Shown here one piece after another: positions 9,287 through 18,435 of a stretch of DNA of 64,000 bases. The translations under genes were made by a program, and so were the position numbers. The notes under the pieces were generated by a model. The model was not told the origin of the DNA. It saw only the letters and a list, made by a program, of their open reading frames with translations, and did not search any database. The stretch's first letter is position 1, and the number at the start of each line of letters is the position of its first letter. The stretch covers positions 62,001-126,000 of the forward strand of contig CALKXV010000053.1 of assembly GCA_938005545.1 (NCBI GenBank), read 5' to 3'. Source of the DNA: an uncultured Paracoccaceae bacterium. GTDB taxonomy: Bacteria; Pseudomonadota; Alphaproteobacteria; Rhodobacterales; Rhodobacteraceae.

Positions 9287-11128
9287 ATGAGCCTTGCTGC
9301 CCCCAATATAAGCGCGTCCCAGCCCGAAATTCGTCGCCTCGACGATGGTGCGATCAATCGGATTGCGGCTGGCGAGGTGGTTGAACGACCGGCCTCAGCC
9401 GTCAAGGAACTTGTTGAAAACGCGGTGGATGCGGGCGCCACGCGCATTACGGTGACTGTGGCCGAAGGCGGCAAACGTCTGATCCGGGTCGAAGACGATG
9501 GATGCGGGATTTCAGGCGAACAGCTTCCGTTGGCCCTGTCGCGGCACGCGACCTCAAAAATCGATGGTTCGGACCTGTTGAACATCCACACCTTCGGGTT
9601 CCGGGGCGAAGCTTTGGCGTCTTTGGCCGCCGTGGGACGTTTGCAAATTACATCGCGACCCAAAGACGGCGACGCAGCAACTCTGGACGCCGCTGGTGGT
9701 GCCGTTGGGTTGGTGCGCCCCGCCGCTGGTAAACTTGGCACGGTGATCGAGCTTCGGGATTTGTTCTATGCCACGCCTGCGCGTCTGAAATTTCTGCGGA
9801 CTGATCGCGGCGAAATGCAAGCCGTGTCGGATGTCGTAAAACGTTTGGCCATGGCAGAACCTTACGTTGGGTTTTCGCTTGTCGATCAGACCGATGCAAC
9901 GCGGACGGTTTTCGCCGTTCATGGCGAAACTGGCCGCCCCGAGGAGGCGCTTGCCGCCCGTTTGCGCGCCATTCTGGGCCGCGATTTCATCGAGAACGCT
10001 ATTCCGATCGATGCCGAACGCGAGGGGTTGCATCTGACGGGGTTCGCTGCGCTGCCGACTTATTCGCGCGGCTCGGCGGTACATCAATACCTGTTCGTCA
10101 ATGGTCGGCCTGTGCGCGACAAGCTTTTGATCGGTGCATTGCGCGCCGCTTATTCCGATGTTTTGAGCCGGGATCGCCATCCCGCCGCCGCCTTGTTCAT
10201 TGATTGCGATCCAGAGCGTGTGGATGTGAACGTGCATCCGGCAAAATCCGAAGTGCGGTTTCGTGAACCCGGTGTTGCGCGTGGGTTGATCGTTTCCGGG
10301 CTGCGCCATGCCTTGGCCGAGGCCGGGCACCGGGCGTCATCAACGGTTGCAGGTGAAACATTGGGGGCATTTCGTGCGCCAGCGCAAAATGCCGAGCCGC
10401 GTGTCTATCAGATGGATCGGTCGCGCCAACCGCAAGGCAGAGTTTTTTCGGCGACAGAACATTCTACAGAAACCCCGCATGTCCTGTCTGGCTTTGAAGA
10501 CAGTGCCTCGGCCCGGTTTGACGCGGACCCCGTCGAGGACAACGCCGTGAATTTCCCGCTGGGCGCGGCCCGTGCTCAGCTTCATGAAAACTTTATTGTC
10601 GCCCAAACCAAGGACGGGATGATCCTTGTTGACGCCCATGCGGCCCACGAACGATTGGTCTATGAAAGACTGAAGGCTCAGATGACGTCGGCTGGCATTG
10701 CGCGCCAAGCCTTACTTGTCCCCGAGATTGTCGAACTGGGCGAAGATGCGGCACAGCTTCTGGCGATGTCGGACGAGCTGTTGGCGCTTGGACTTGCTAT
10801 CGAAGCCTTCGGCCCCGGAGCGGTTGCCGTGCGCGAAACACCAGCCATCCTTGGCCAAGTGGCCTGCGCCAAGCTTTTGGCTGACATCGTGGACGAACTG
10901 GCAGACCAGGGCAAAAGCGGGCTGTTGAAATCCAGGATTGACGCAATTCTGAGCCGCGTCGCCTGCCATGGATCGGTGCGCACGGGCCGTCGAATGCGCG
11001 CCGAAGAAATGAATGCGCTTTTGCGCGATATGGAAGCAACGCCGCTGTCCGGGCAATGCAACCATGGTCGCCCAACCTATGTAGAGCTCAAACTCCACGA
11101 CATCGAAAAATTGTTTGGTCGACGATGA
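9287..11128 (+). CDS. mutL: DNA mismatch repair protein MutL
   Basis: MutL couples mismatch recognition by MutS to strand incision. The 613-residue protein has the N-terminal GHKL ATPase with [20 protein letters not shown], the DDGCGI motif and the GFRGEAL signature, then the transducer domain ([11 protein letters not shown]). The C-terminal dimerisation/endonuclease domain has [12 protein letters not shown], matching the DxHAxxExxxxE metal-binding endonuclease motif with Ala in place of the common Gln. It also has the late CNHGRPT motif. Both are present in nicking MutL proteins, so endonuclease activity is likely (inference). The start at 9287 gives the usual [18 protein letters not shown] spacing; upstream in-frame codons to 9167 look non-coding. 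The stop overlaps rmuC (ATGA). Confidence 0.96.
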   Translation: MSLAAPNISASQPEIRRLDDGAINRIAAGEVVERPASAVKELVENAVDAGATRITVTVAEGGKRLIRVEDDGCGISGEQLPLALSRHATSKIDGSDLLNIHTFGFRGEALASLAAVGRLQITSRPKDGDAATLDAAGGAVGLVRPAAGKLGTVIELRDLFYATPARLKFLRTDRGEMQAVSDVVKRLAMAEPYVGFSLVDQTDATRTVFAVHGETGRPEEALAARLRAILGRDFIENAIPIDAEREGLHLTGFAALPTYSRGSAVHQYLFVNGRPVRDKLLIGALRAAYSDVLSRDRHPAAALFIDCDPERVDVNVHPAKSEVRFREPGVARGLIVSGLRHALAEAGHRASSTVAGETLGAFRAPAQNAEPRVYQMDRSRQPQGRVFSATEHSTETPHVLSGFEDSASARFDADPVEDNAVNFPLGAARAQLHENFIVAQTKDGMILVDAHAAHERLVYERLKAQMTSAGIARQALLVPEIVELGEDAAQLLAMSDELLALGLAIEAFGPGAVAVRETPAILGQVACAKLLADIVDELADQGKSGLLKSRIDAILSRVACHGSVRTGRRMRAEEMNALLRDMEATPLSGQCNHGRPTYVELKLHDIEKLFGRR

Positions 11129-12294
11129 TCCAGATTGGCGACATTGTGATCGATCTGAACGATCCCACAATCCAACTGATGTTGGCAGGTGCTGCAATGG
11201 GATTGCTGGTGCTGGTTCTGCTGATCATGGCGGTGCGACGGGCAGGACGCTCGGCTGAGATGATGACGCCATTGCTGCGCGATATTTCGGCATTGGGCCA
11301 ACGGGTCGAAAGCCTGTCCGATGGTCAAAACCAACTGGCAGGCGGCCTTAGCCACGTCAGCGAAGCCCAGGCCACCAGTCAGGCCAACATGCTGAAGCTG
11401 ATGGAACAACGGCTGGCGGATGTATCGACCAAAATGCATGAGAACTTGCATGGGTCCTCAACCCGGACGGCGCGATCCTTGGGCGAATTGCAACAACGGC
11501 TTGAGACCATCGACAAGGCACAAGCCAATATCGAAAAACTGTCAGGTGATGTCTTAAGCCTGCAAGATATCCTGTCAAACAAACAGACCCGTGGCGCTTT
11601 TGGAGAAATCCAGTTGAAGGATATCGTCTCAAAGGCATTGCCGCCCGACAGTTATTCCTGGCAAGTGACACTGACCAACGGCAAGCGTGCGGATTGTCTT
11701 GTACATCTGCCAAACCCGCCCGGATCGATTGTGATCGACGCCAAGTTTCCGCTTGAGGCCTATGAAGCCTTGGTCGAGGCCGACGGGGAAGAGGCCAAGA
11801 AACGCGCTTTGTCATCGCTGAAACAAGCCGTACGGGTCCATATCAAAGCAATTTCCGACAAGTATATCCTGGATGGCGAAACTGCCGATGGTGCGTTGAT
11901 GTTCCTGCCCTCCGAAGCGATCTATGCGGAACTTCACGCGCGTTTGCCCGAGGTTGTGCGCGAAGGTTTTGCCGAACGGGTTTGGATCGTTTCGCCAACG
12001 ACATGCATGGCCACATTGAACACCATGCGGGCTATTTTAAAGGATGCGCGTATGCGCGAACAAGCGGGCGCGATCCGCAAGGCCTTGGCACACTTGCACC
12101 GCGATGTTGAATTGGTTGTCGAACGCGCTGGCAAGTTGGAAACCCATTTCGACCAAGCACGCCGGGATGTCGAAGGGATTACAACCGCAGCCGAACGGGC
12201 AGGCAAGCGGGCTGCGAAGCTGGACAATTTCGATTTCGAAGAAGTGGACAACGACGATCAGACCAAAGTCGTCCAATTGCCAACTGCAACCTGA
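11125..12294 (+). CDS. rmuC: DNA recombination protein RmuC family
   Basis: The 389-residue product has one N-terminal transmembrane helix (about residues 17-35, [19 protein letters not shown]), a coiled-coil region, and the RmuC nuclease-like core. The core shows [18 protein letters not shown], the [12 protein letters not shown] motif and the [13 protein letters not shown] and [16 protein letters not shown] blocks. RmuC proteins limit inverted-repeat recombination and have a predicted restriction-endonuclease fold. The start overlaps the mutL stop as ATGA, so it is translated with the mismatch-repair gene, and mscS follows after nine bases. The C-terminal tail is acidic. Confidence 0.94.
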   Translation: MIQIGDIVIDLNDPTIQLMLAGAAMGLLVLVLLIMAVRRAGRSAEMMTPLLRDISALGQRVESLSDGQNQLAGGLSHVSEAQATSQANMLKLMEQRLADVSTKMHENLHGSSTRTARSLGELQQRLETIDKAQANIEKLSGDVLSLQDILSNKQTRGAFGEIQLKDIVSKALPPDSYSWQVTLTNGKRADCLVHLPNPPGSIVIDAKFPLEAYEALVEADGEEAKKRALSSLKQAVRVHIKAISDKYILDGETADGALMFLPSEAIYAELHARLPEVVREGFAERVWIVSPTTCMATLNTMRAILKDARMREQAGAIRKALAHLHRDVELVVERAGKLETHFDQARRDVEGITTAAERAGKRAAKLDNFDFEEVDNDDQTKVVQLPTAT

Positions 12295-12303
12295 GTAAAG
12301 CAC

Positions 12304-13617
12304 ATGAACAACCTGACCGAGACTGCCCTTGGGTACTTTGAACAAGGCCGCGACATTGCGCTTCAGTGGGCGTTAAGCCCCGCCGCCTGGTCGCAGTTTG
12401 CGCTTTTGGTGGTGGCGTTTGGATTGGCCGTGGTCCTGTCACGCTGGCTGAAACCCCGGCTGACGCGCCTTTTGACGCCTGAACCTGCGTCGCAAAGCCA
12501 TCTGGCACAAGCCCGACGGTTCGTCCTGATCTTTATGCCGCTTTTGATGCCGCTCCTGGCCTTTGTGCTGACGTCGTTGGGCGAACAGGTGACGCGATCC
12601 ATCTTTGGCTCGGGTGCCGTGATTGCCTTCGGCAAACGTGTTTTCCTGTTCCTGGCGGTGCGGGCCTTTGTACGCGACATCCTTGCAGATGGGTTCCTGA
12701 GAGTCTTAGGCAAGTTCGTTTTGATCCCTGTGGCGGCGCTTTATGCCTTGGGCGCGCTTGACCCGGTTGTCGCGCATTTGGATGCGACGGTGGTTCCGCT
12801 CGGCAATCTGTCGTTCAGCATTCTCTGGCTTATTCAGTTCGCCGTGGTTGGCGGTGTGATCTTCTGGTTTGGGCGTTGGTCGAACGATCAATCGGCGCAA
12901 TTCATTCGTACGCAAGGTGAAATGCCGCCTGCCACCCGGCAACTGGCGGAAAAGTCGGCAGAAATCGCGATCTTTGGTGTGGCTTTTCTGGTGCTGATGA
13001 ACATCATGGGCGTGCCCCTGACCTCGCTTGCGGTGCTGTCGGGTGCGATTGGTGTGGGTCTTGGGTTTGGCCTGCAAAAGATCGCGTCAAACTTCATATC
13101 GGGCGTGATCCTGTTGCTGGAAGGTCAAGCCACAGTTGGCGACTTCGTTGAACTGGATGGCGGCGAGCAGGGGCAGATCAAAAAGATGATGGCGCGGGCC
13201 ATTATTCTTGAGACGTTCGACGGGCGTTGGATTGTGGTGCCGAACGAAGATTTCATCGTGACCCGTGTGATCAACTATTCCGACAGCGGGTCCGCCAACC
13301 GGTTCGAGGTGCCGTTTTCGGTCAGCTACGACACCGACATCAACGCCGTGCCCGACATCATCGAAGCGGCCGTGGCCAAACATCCGGATGTGTTGACCGC
13401 GCCTTATCCGCCCGATTGCGAACTTCGCGGTTTCGGCGACAGCGGCATTGATTTTGCGGTGGAATTTTGGTGCGAAGGGCTGGACGACGGGCCGAACAAA
13501 TACTCGTCTGACGTGCTGTTTCTGGTCTGGAACGCCCTGAAAGACGCAAACATCGAAATTCCATATCCACACCGCGTGGTCGAAATCAAAGCAGGCGCAT
13601 TGCCGGAACCCGCGTGA
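12304..13617 (+). CDS. mscS: mechanosensitive ion channel, MscS family
   Basis: The 437-residue inner-membrane protein has about five predicted membrane helices. The last is the pore helix with the MscS signature LAVLSGAIGVGLGFGLQKIASNFISG (read in parts), followed by the beta domain ILLLEGQATVGDFVELDG, the KKMMARAIILETFDGRWIVVPN segment and a C-terminal alpha/beta cytoplasmic domain. Such channels open on hypo-osmotic shock. It is longer than E. coli MscS (286), having extra N-terminal helices as is common for MscS-like paralogues. It follows rmuC by nine bases and is the last gene of the mutL operon. Confidence 0.93.
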   Translation: MNNLTETALGYFEQGRDIALQWALSPAAWSQFALLVVAFGLAVVLSRWLKPRLTRLLTPEPASQSHLAQARRFVLIFMPLLMPLLAFVLTSLGEQVTRSIFGSGAVIAFGKRVFLFLAVRAFVRDILADGFLRVLGKFVLIPVAALYALGALDPVVAHLDATVVPLGNLSFSILWLIQFAVVGGVIFWFGRWSNDQSAQFIRTQGEMPPATRQLAEKSAEIAIFGVAFLVLMNIMGVPLTSLAVLSGAIGVGLGFGLQKIASNFISGVILLLEGQATVGDFVELDGGEQGQIKKMMARAIILETFDGRWIVVPNEDFIVTRVINYSDSGSANRFEVPFSVSYDTDINAVPDIIEAAVAKHPDVLTAPYPPDCELRGFGDSGIDFAVEFWCEGLDDGPNKYSSDVLFLVWNALKDANIEIPYPHRVVEIKAGALPEPA

Positions 13618-14017
13618 AGGCTTTGGCGTGAAATGGCGATTTTCAACGTCGGTATCGTGTCGACAGAAATGGCGCATTAAAACTGTAACGTGTCGCCCCA
13701 TGCCGAACCAACGATGAATTCCTCCTCGCCGACACCGCCCAAAATCCTCACGAACCAGCGACGCACTTCCCGGCTGTGAATTGGCACAGCCAATGTATGA
13801 GAGAGGTCTTTACTGCACCTCAGAAAACGCGAAAAGCCAAATCAGAAAGGAACGCGCGCTTCGTTTAGTGCACCACTTTCTGCGTCTGCAACACGTTGTT
13901 TTCCACAGGAACAGCCCTTACCGGTCATCCGACGGTTTCTGTCGGGCGAAAGTGCATGTAATCGGTTTTGGATGGCGGCTCGACGGACTTAAAGCGAACT
14001 TTCAAATTTGTACCTGA
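13618..14017. other. gene-poor, probably decayed stretch
   Basis: I find no intact gene in these 400 bases. On the - strand a short open stretch from about 13800 to the TAA at 13677 reads in protein-like fashion (HSREVRRWFVRILGG, EEEFIVGSAWGDTLQF) but has no ATG and stops upstream, so it may be the C-terminal scrap of a lost gene. A 78-residue + strand frame at 13781-14017 has no convincing features. Together with the adjoining aldolase remnant, this looks like a decaying region. Confidence 0.4.
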
Positions 14018-14269
14018 TTATTGAGCTTTCTCTTTCGTCCAGTAAGTCAGAAGGACAAGATTGGAAATTGCAATCAAGCTTACCCATATTGCGGGTCCTG
14101 TCAGGCCTCCAAAGCAAATAGTTTTCCAAAAGAACAATCCGTTATAAATCATTGCTCCAAGTAAGGCATCCCCTATCCATACGTCAGCTCCCCAAGTGAA
14201 TGACCATGGGGCGCGGTAGAAAAAAACCAAGAACAGAAAGGAAACGAAGGGAGCATAGTATGTTGCATT
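14018..14269 (-). pseudogene. membrane protein fragment without a start
   Basis: The frame from about 14269 down to the stop at 14018 encodes some 83 residues with three hydrophobic segments (FVSFLFLVFFY, IWVSLIAISNLVLL and the GDALLGAMIYNGLFFW region) and ends TKEKAQ, which looks like a genuine membrane-protein C terminus. There is no ATG, GTG or TTG at a suitable place. The only upstream in-frame ATG lies inside the neighbouring aldolase remnant and would add about 20 unrelated residues. It is most simply the 3' part of a truncated gene joined to the aldolase fragment. I do not recognise the family. Confidence 0.45.
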
Positions 14270-14693
14270 CAGTCGTCCAGCTTTGCATCTCTGCCGCGCG
14301 TCCGCGCAGCCACAGGGCATCAAAGCCGGCAATCACGCGGTAGCCGCGCTCAAAAAGTGCGTCGGCTTGTTCCTTGCTCAATGCGGCATTGCCAAGGGGG
14401 ATGGCGGCGGCCCTAGCGGCGTCTTCGACGCGAGCCAGCGCGGCCACCACATCGGGGTGATCGAATTGCCCCGAGACGCCGTAATCCGTCGATAGATCGA
14501 ACAAAGCAGGCACGATCAGATCAATCCCCGGAACTGCGCAGATCTCTTCGATGTTTTCAATCGCGTCGCGGGTTTCGACCAAAAGACAACAGCACCGGGT
14601 TCCGTCGATCCCGGCGCAATACCCCATCAACTCCAGACCTTCGTGACTGTGGGCAATGAAGGGGCCAAACCCACGCGCCGCAATGCAAGCACA
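14184..14693 (-). pseudogene. HpcH/HpaI aldolase remnant, C-terminal half
   Basis: From 14690 to about 14277 the - strand encodes the C-terminal half of an HpcH/HpaI family aldolase (2-oxo acid aldolases with an enolase-like TIM barrel). Visible parts are FGPFIAHSHEGLELM, LLVETRDAIENIEEI, the PALFDLSTDYGVSGQFDHPDV region with the product/metal-site loop, the KEQADALFERGYRVIAG helix and FDALWLR. The N-terminal roughly 100 residues, including the catalytic base and first metal ligand, are absent: the frame starts directly after the miaA stop and is in frame with miaA. After AAEMQSW (14277) similarity ends and the frame runs on to 14184. A read-through product is unlikely to be active. It is a truncated gene. 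Confidence 0.75.
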
Positions 14694-15602
14694 TCAGTTG
14701 GGTGAAACCACCCGCCAGTTCTTCATGCGTGCCCGGAACCAGCTTCGTTGGCGTTTGGCGTAACGGCGGGTTGCAATGATCACGGCCTCGCGTGCGGCCT
14801 CCAAGGTCATGTCGCCGGTCACATGGGCCACCAATTCTGCCGCACCAATCGCCTTGGACGCGGGACGGTCGGCGCGCCATCCGGGCGCATTGGCGCGCGC
14901 TTCGGCCAAAGCGCCGCCCTTGATCATCAGATCGAACCGCCGTTCGATCCGGGGCGTCAGCCAATCCTTGGGCGCATTGATTAAGAAGGTCTGCGCTTGA
15001 TCCAGTGGCAGCAAAGCTGGCCCCGTCGCGTCCTGCCAATCGGCCAACCCGCGCCCTGTGGCCGTCAGCACTTCCCAAGCGCGCTGCACCCGCATCGGGT
15101 TTTGCACATCAATCCGCGCCAAAGTCGGCGCGTCGAGCTCCGCCAACAGCCCCGTCATATCTTTCGCCTGGGTTCGGGCCATCGCCGTTTGGTGCACATC
15201 TTCCGGCACCTCGGGGATATCCGCCAAGCCTTCCGTCAGGGCGGTGAAATACAACCCCGTTCCGCCCACAATCACGGGCGCTTTTGACAGCAAGGGCGCC
15301 ACCTCGCGCAACCAATCGCCAACGGAATATGATCGCTCGCCCGGCACGTGGCCATACAAAACATGCGGGCAGGCGGTTTCATCCGCCACCGAAGGGCGCG
15401 CGGTCAGAACCCGCCAATCGGCATAAACCTGTAACGCATCCGCGTTCACCACAGGGCCGCCCGTGATGCGTGCAATGTCCAACGCCAAAGCGGACTTACC
15501 CGACGCCGTTGGCCCCGCAATCAGGACGGGTCGGCTGGGGTCAATCCCGGCTGTGACGTTTTCCAAAGATCCCTCGTTGAACATTCCCGCGTTTTCCGAC
15601 AT
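14694..15602 (-). CDS. miaA: tRNA dimethylallyltransferase
   Basis: MiaA transfers a dimethylallyl group to A37 of tRNAs reading UNN codons, the first step to ms2i6A. With the start at 15602 the product is 302 residues and has the P-loop GPTASGKS (residues 30-37), the catalytic Asp region NADALQVY, the [14 protein letters not shown] motif, [11 protein letters not shown] and the C-terminal tRNA-binding tail with [13 protein letters not shown]. An alternative ATG at 15584 gives a slightly shorter protein; the frame extends further to 15677 but overlaps the pyrH ribosome site. It is divergent from pyrH. Its stop directly adjoins the aldolase remnant. Confidence 0.95.
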   Translation of the reverse strand: MSENAGMFNEGSLENVTAGIDPSRPVLIAGPTASGKSALALDIARITGGPVVNADALQVYADWRVLTARPSVADETACPHVLYGHVPGERSYSVGDWLREVAPLLSKAPVIVGGTGLYFTALTEGLADIPEVPEDVHQTAMARTQAKDMTGLLAELDAPTLARIDVQNPMRVQRAWEVLTATGRGLADWQDATGPALLPLDQAQTFLINAPKDWLTPRIERRFDLMIKGGALAEARANAPGWRADRPASKAIGAAELVAHVTGDMTLEAAREAVIIATRRYAKRQRSWFRARMKNWRVVSPN

Positions 15603-15666
15603 TTTCCGCGCCAAAGCAAAGGCGACCCGTATAGCCCAGTTGCATAGCCCGCACAAAGGACACCCA

Positions 15667-16392
15667 ATGACCCCCAAATCAGATGCCGCCTATTCCCGCG
15701 TTCTTCTAAAAATCTCGGGCGAAGCGTTGATGGGCGACACAGGGTTCGGGCTCCATCCGCCGACCGTGGAGCGCATCGCACGCGAAGTTCAATCGGTTCA
15801 CGAGCTGGGCGTTGAAGTCTGCATGGTGATCGGTGGCGGCAATATCTTCCGGGGCCTGCAAGGCTCGGCCCAAGGGATGGAACGGACCACGGCTGATTAT
15901 ATGGGCATGCTGGCCACCGTTATGAACGCGCTTGCCATGCAATCGTCGCTGGAAGGGCTTGGCATTCATTCGCGGGTAATATCTGCGATCACCATGAACG
16001 AAGTGGCTGAACCTTACATTCGCCGCCGTGCGGTGCGCCACCTTGAGAAGAAGCGCGTCTGCATCTTTGCCGCCGGGACAGGGAACCCCTATTTCACCAC
16101 CGATACTGCGGCGACACTGCGCGCCTCGGAAATGTCATGCGAAGCGATCTTCAAAGGCACCAAGGTCGATGGTGTCTATGACAAAGACCCCGAAAAACAC
16201 GCCGACGCCAAACGCTATGACAAAGTGACCTATGACGAAGTTCTGGCCCAACATTTGGGCGTAATGGACGCCTCAGCCATCGCACTGGCGCGCGACAACA
16301 AAATTCCAATCGTGGTCTTTTCGCTGGATGAACCGGGTGGTTTCAAAGGCATTCTGGCAGGCGAAGGCACCTATACGATCGTCAAAGACTAA
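15667..16392 (+). CDS. pyrH: UMP kinase
   Basis: PyrH phosphorylates UMP to UDP in pyrimidine synthesis and is a hexameric amino-acid-kinase-fold enzyme. The 241-residue product shows [13 protein letters not shown], the GGGNIFRG glycine loop, [14 protein letters not shown], the [13 protein letters not shown] motif and the [10 protein letters not shown] segment. The ATG at 15667 gives the standard N terminus. In most bacteria pyrH is followed directly by frr; here dtd and a CHRD-domain gene lie between. miaA diverges from it. dtd follows after 14 bases, so pyrH-dtd are probably one transcript ended by the hairpin at 16867. Confidence 0.97.
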   Translation: MTPKSDAAYSRVLLKISGEALMGDTGFGLHPPTVERIAREVQSVHELGVEVCMVIGGGNIFRGLQGSAQGMERTTADYMGMLATVMNALAMQSSLEGLGIHSRVISAITMNEVAEPYIRRRAVRHLEKKRVCIFAAGTGNPYFTTDTAATLRASEMSCEAIFKGTKVDGVYDKDPEKHADAKRYDKVTYDEVLAQHLGVMDASAIALARDNKIPIVVFSLDEPGGFKGILAGEGTYTIVKD

Positions 16393-16406
16393 TCTGGGCA
16401 ACCCCC

Positions 16407-16850
16407 ATGCGCAGCGTCATCCAACGTGTTCAAAGCGCTTCCGTTACAGTCGGTGGCGATACCATTGGTGAAATCGGGCCCGGACTTTTGATCCTGACCT
16501 GCGCCATGGTCGGGGATGCCGCCGACGCGCCCCAGAAACAAGCCGCCAAGATTGCGAAGCTGCGCATCTTTCCCGATGACGCAGGCCGTATGAACCGCTC
16601 ACTTCTTGACACAGGCGGCGCGGCACTTGTTGTCAGTCAATTCACACTTGCGGCGGACACATCGCGCGGCAACAGACCTGGGTTTTCAACCGCAGCACCG
16701 CCCGAAATCGGCGAAAAGGCTGTTGCAGCCTTCGCTCAGGCTTTGGAAGCAGAAGGCATCGCAGTTGCCCAAGGCCGGTTCGGCGCCGATATGAAAGTCG
16801 CCCTGATTAACGACGGTCCCGTGACGATCTGGGTCGACACCGAAATCTGA
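16407..16850 (+). CDS. dtd: D-aminoacyl-tRNA deacylase
   Basis: Dtd hydrolyses D-aminoacyl-tRNAs (and Gly-tRNA-Ala) to recycle mischarged tRNA. The 147-residue protein has the two diagnostic motifs: SQFTL at residues 77-81, with the catalytic Thr80, and NDGPVT at 135-140, the family NxGPxT cross-subunit motif. The N terminus [15 protein letters not shown] is typical, and the length is exactly that of the family. It lies 14 bases after pyrH and is followed by a strong hairpin, so it ends that transcript. Confidence 0.96.
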   Translation: MRSVIQRVQSASVTVGGDTIGEIGPGLLILTCAMVGDAADAPQKQAAKIAKLRIFPDDAGRMNRSLLDTGGAALVVSQFTLAADTSRGNRPGFSTAAPPEIGEKAVAAFAQALEAEGIAVAQGRFGADMKVALINDGPVTIWVDTEI

Positions 16851-16860
16851 CGCTGACCTA

Positions 16861-16892
16861 AGAAAAAAGGCGCTGCAAGCAGCGCCTTCCTT
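16861..16892. terminator. bidirectional terminator after dtd / CHRD gene
   Basis: A stem formed by AAGGCGCTGC (16867-16876) and GCAGCGCCTT (16879-16888) has a very short loop, preceded by a run of A and followed by CCTTC. It sits between convergent dtd and the CHRD-domain gene and can serve both. Confidence 0.8.
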
Positions 16893-16915
16893 CAAAATTT
16901 ATGTTCGATCGTTTC

Positions 16916-17554
16916 TTAAGCAGCTTTCTTTTTCGCACGTCCGCGCCACGCGCCGAAGGCGACCATGCCGCCGAGCAACAGACCCGAAGCTGGCAAAGGC
17001 ACTTCGTTCACACCCGGTAGCTGGCCGCGAATCTCACCGCCGCCAAAGGTATCAGTGTGAACGTTGAAATAGATGTTACCTGCCGACAGCTCTGCAACGA
17101 GTTCATCAAATCCGCCGAGGTTAATGATGTTGGAGGCGTCAAGACCCAACGCAACTAGCGAGAACCCAAGCGCTGGTGCGCCCAGCACGTTTGGCTGATT
17201 CAGATAGTCGTTGGCTGCAAAATCAAACGGAACGACAATGGCTCCGTTGGCATCGGACGGTGCATTGTGCAAATGGACAGGGCCAATTCCGGCCGTATTG
17301 ATCAAACCGTCGTTCAGATCATCAAGCGTAATTCCAGTCACAAGAAGGGATACGTCGAATGTTTGTGCGTAAGTATCGACGACCACAGTGCCAAAACCGA
17401 CGGCGTCACTTCCGGTGTCAATTGGGGTAAAGGGCCCGGTGCCCGCGACTTCCTGATCGCCGGTAACGAACGTCGAAAACGTAAGAGTAGAGGCATGCGC
17501 GCCTGTTGCGAGCACGATTGCCGCCACTGCTGGCAGTATAGCTTTAAAGAACAT
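16916..17554 (-). CDS. CHRD-domain protein with VPLPA sorting tail
   Basis: The 212-residue product has a signal peptide (MFFKAILPAVAAIVL, cleavage near AHA), a CHRD domain (GIGPVHLHNAPSDANG ... IYFNVHTDTFGGGEIRGQL, with the characteristic VHxH and NVHT strands), and a C-terminal tripartite sorting signal: VPLPA, a hydrophobic helix (GLLLGGMVAFGAW), then a basic tail RGRAKKKAA. VPLPA-CTERM tails are recognised by an exosortase-type enzyme in Rhodobacterales that make exopolysaccharide; the processing enzyme is not in this window. The start at 17554 gives a canonical signal peptide. It is inserted between dtd and frr in opposite orientation, breaking the usual pyrH-frr linkage. CHRD function is not established. 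Confidence 0.9.
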   Translation of the reverse strand: MFFKAILPAVAAIVLATGAHASTLTFSTFVTGDQEVAGTGPFTPIDTGSDAVGFGTVVVDTYAQTFDVSLLVTGITLDDLNDGLINTAGIGPVHLHNAPSDANGAIVVPFDFAANDYLNQPNVLGAPALGFSLVALGLDASNIINLGGFDELVAELSAGNIYFNVHTDTFGGGEIRGQLPGVNEVPLPASGLLLGGMVAFGAWRGRAKKKAA

Positions 17555-17622
17555 GGAAAATATCCCCACACCAAAGGTTGAAATCACAAAGCAAGTGGAT
17601 CTTGGCCACATGCAGTCGTTAA

Positions 17623-17651
17623 CTTTTACTGGTTTAGTGGCGTCCGGTCAA
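17623..17651 (-). promoter_or_regulatory. candidate sigma-70 promoter, CHRD gene
   Basis: Read on the - strand, TTGACC (17651-17646) is followed after exactly 17 bases by TAAAAG (17628-17623). The -35 matches five of six consensus bases and the -10 four of six. The transcript would start near 17616, leaving a leader of about 60 bases before the CHRD-domain gene. Confidence 0.4.
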
Positions 17652-17771
17652 CATACCGCTATACACAAAAGTTTGAGCTGGTTTTGATCACTTAAATTGA
17701 ATATTTTGCGTTCGTGCGTGTCGAGGGCGGGCGTCGTACGGCTGCACCACTTCTGCACGTGTTTTCGGCTA

Positions 17772-17809
17772 ATCTCTATACATCTGTCCGCAAGTAACGC
17801 TATAGAGAT
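17772..17809 (+). promoter_or_regulatory. inverted repeat in frr leader
   Basis: ATCTCTATA (17772-17780) and TATAGAGAT (17801-17809) form a perfect 9-bp inverted repeat with a 20-base spacer. The right arm ends a few bases before the AAAAGGA ribosome site of frr (start 17832). It could be an operator for a dimeric regulator or, if transcribed, a hairpin placed to influence frr translation. Confidence 0.45.
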
Positions 17810-17831
17810 CAAAAGGATAAGCGGGCGCGAC

Positions 17832-18395
17832 ATGGCAGACGACTTTGAACTGGATCTGGACGATATTGAACGTCGAATGGATGGCGCGATGACTGCGCTG
17901 CGTCAGGAGTTCCTGACATTGCGGACGGGGCGGGCCTCGGCCTCGATGCTGGAACCCGTGATGGTCGATGCTTATGGGGCCATGACACCCCTAAACCAGA
18001 TCGGCACCGTCAACGTTCCAGAACCCCGCATGATCACATGCAATATCTGGGACAAGGCCTTGGTTGGTAAGGCAGAAAAAGCGATCCGCGACAGTGGTTT
18101 GGGGATTAATCCTGTTGTCGATGGCACGATCATTCGCTTGCCGATCCCAGAATTGAATGAAGAACGCCGCCGCGAGTTGACCAAAGTCGCCGGCACCTAT
18201 GCCGAAAATGCACGGATCGCGATCCGCAACGTGCGCAAAGACGGTATGGACACGATCAAAAAGGCGAAATCGGACGGGCTTGGCGAAGATGACCAGAAAT
18301 TCTGGGAAAGCGCCGTTCAGGACGCAACGAACACCGCGATTGAAAAGATCGATGCGGCTTTGGAAAGCAAACAAGAAGAAATAATGCAAGTGTAG
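17832..18395 (+). CDS. frr: ribosome recycling factor
   Basis: RRF splits post-termination ribosomes with EF-G. The 187-residue protein has the expected RRF blocks: [69 protein letters not shown] (read in parts) and the C-terminal helix [16 protein letters not shown]. The start at 17832 follows AAAAGGATAA, and the frame further upstream is not family-like. It begins the frr-uppS-cdsA-dxr-rseP run of genes. The leader contains an inverted repeat (17772-17809). Confidence 0.96.
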   Translation: MADDFELDLDDIERRMDGAMTALRQEFLTLRTGRASASMLEPVMVDAYGAMTPLNQIGTVNVPEPRMITCNIWDKALVGKAEKAIRDSGLGINPVVDGTIIRLPIPELNEERRRELTKVAGTYAENARIAIRNVRKDGMDTIKKAKSDGLGEDDQKFWESAVQDATNTAIEKIDAALESKQEEIMQV

Positions 18396-18435
18396 GTTCT
18401 GCACGACGCGTAAGCCATTTGTCAGGAGTGCCAAT

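Noticed and set aside
13781-14017. 78-residue + strand frame in the decayed region
   Set aside because: There is no ribosome site, domain or membrane pattern, and the composition is unlike neighbouring genes.
14184-14693. Aldolase frame as an intact gene
   Set aside because: About 100 N-terminal residues with the catalytic base are missing and no start codon lies at the beginning of the similarity.
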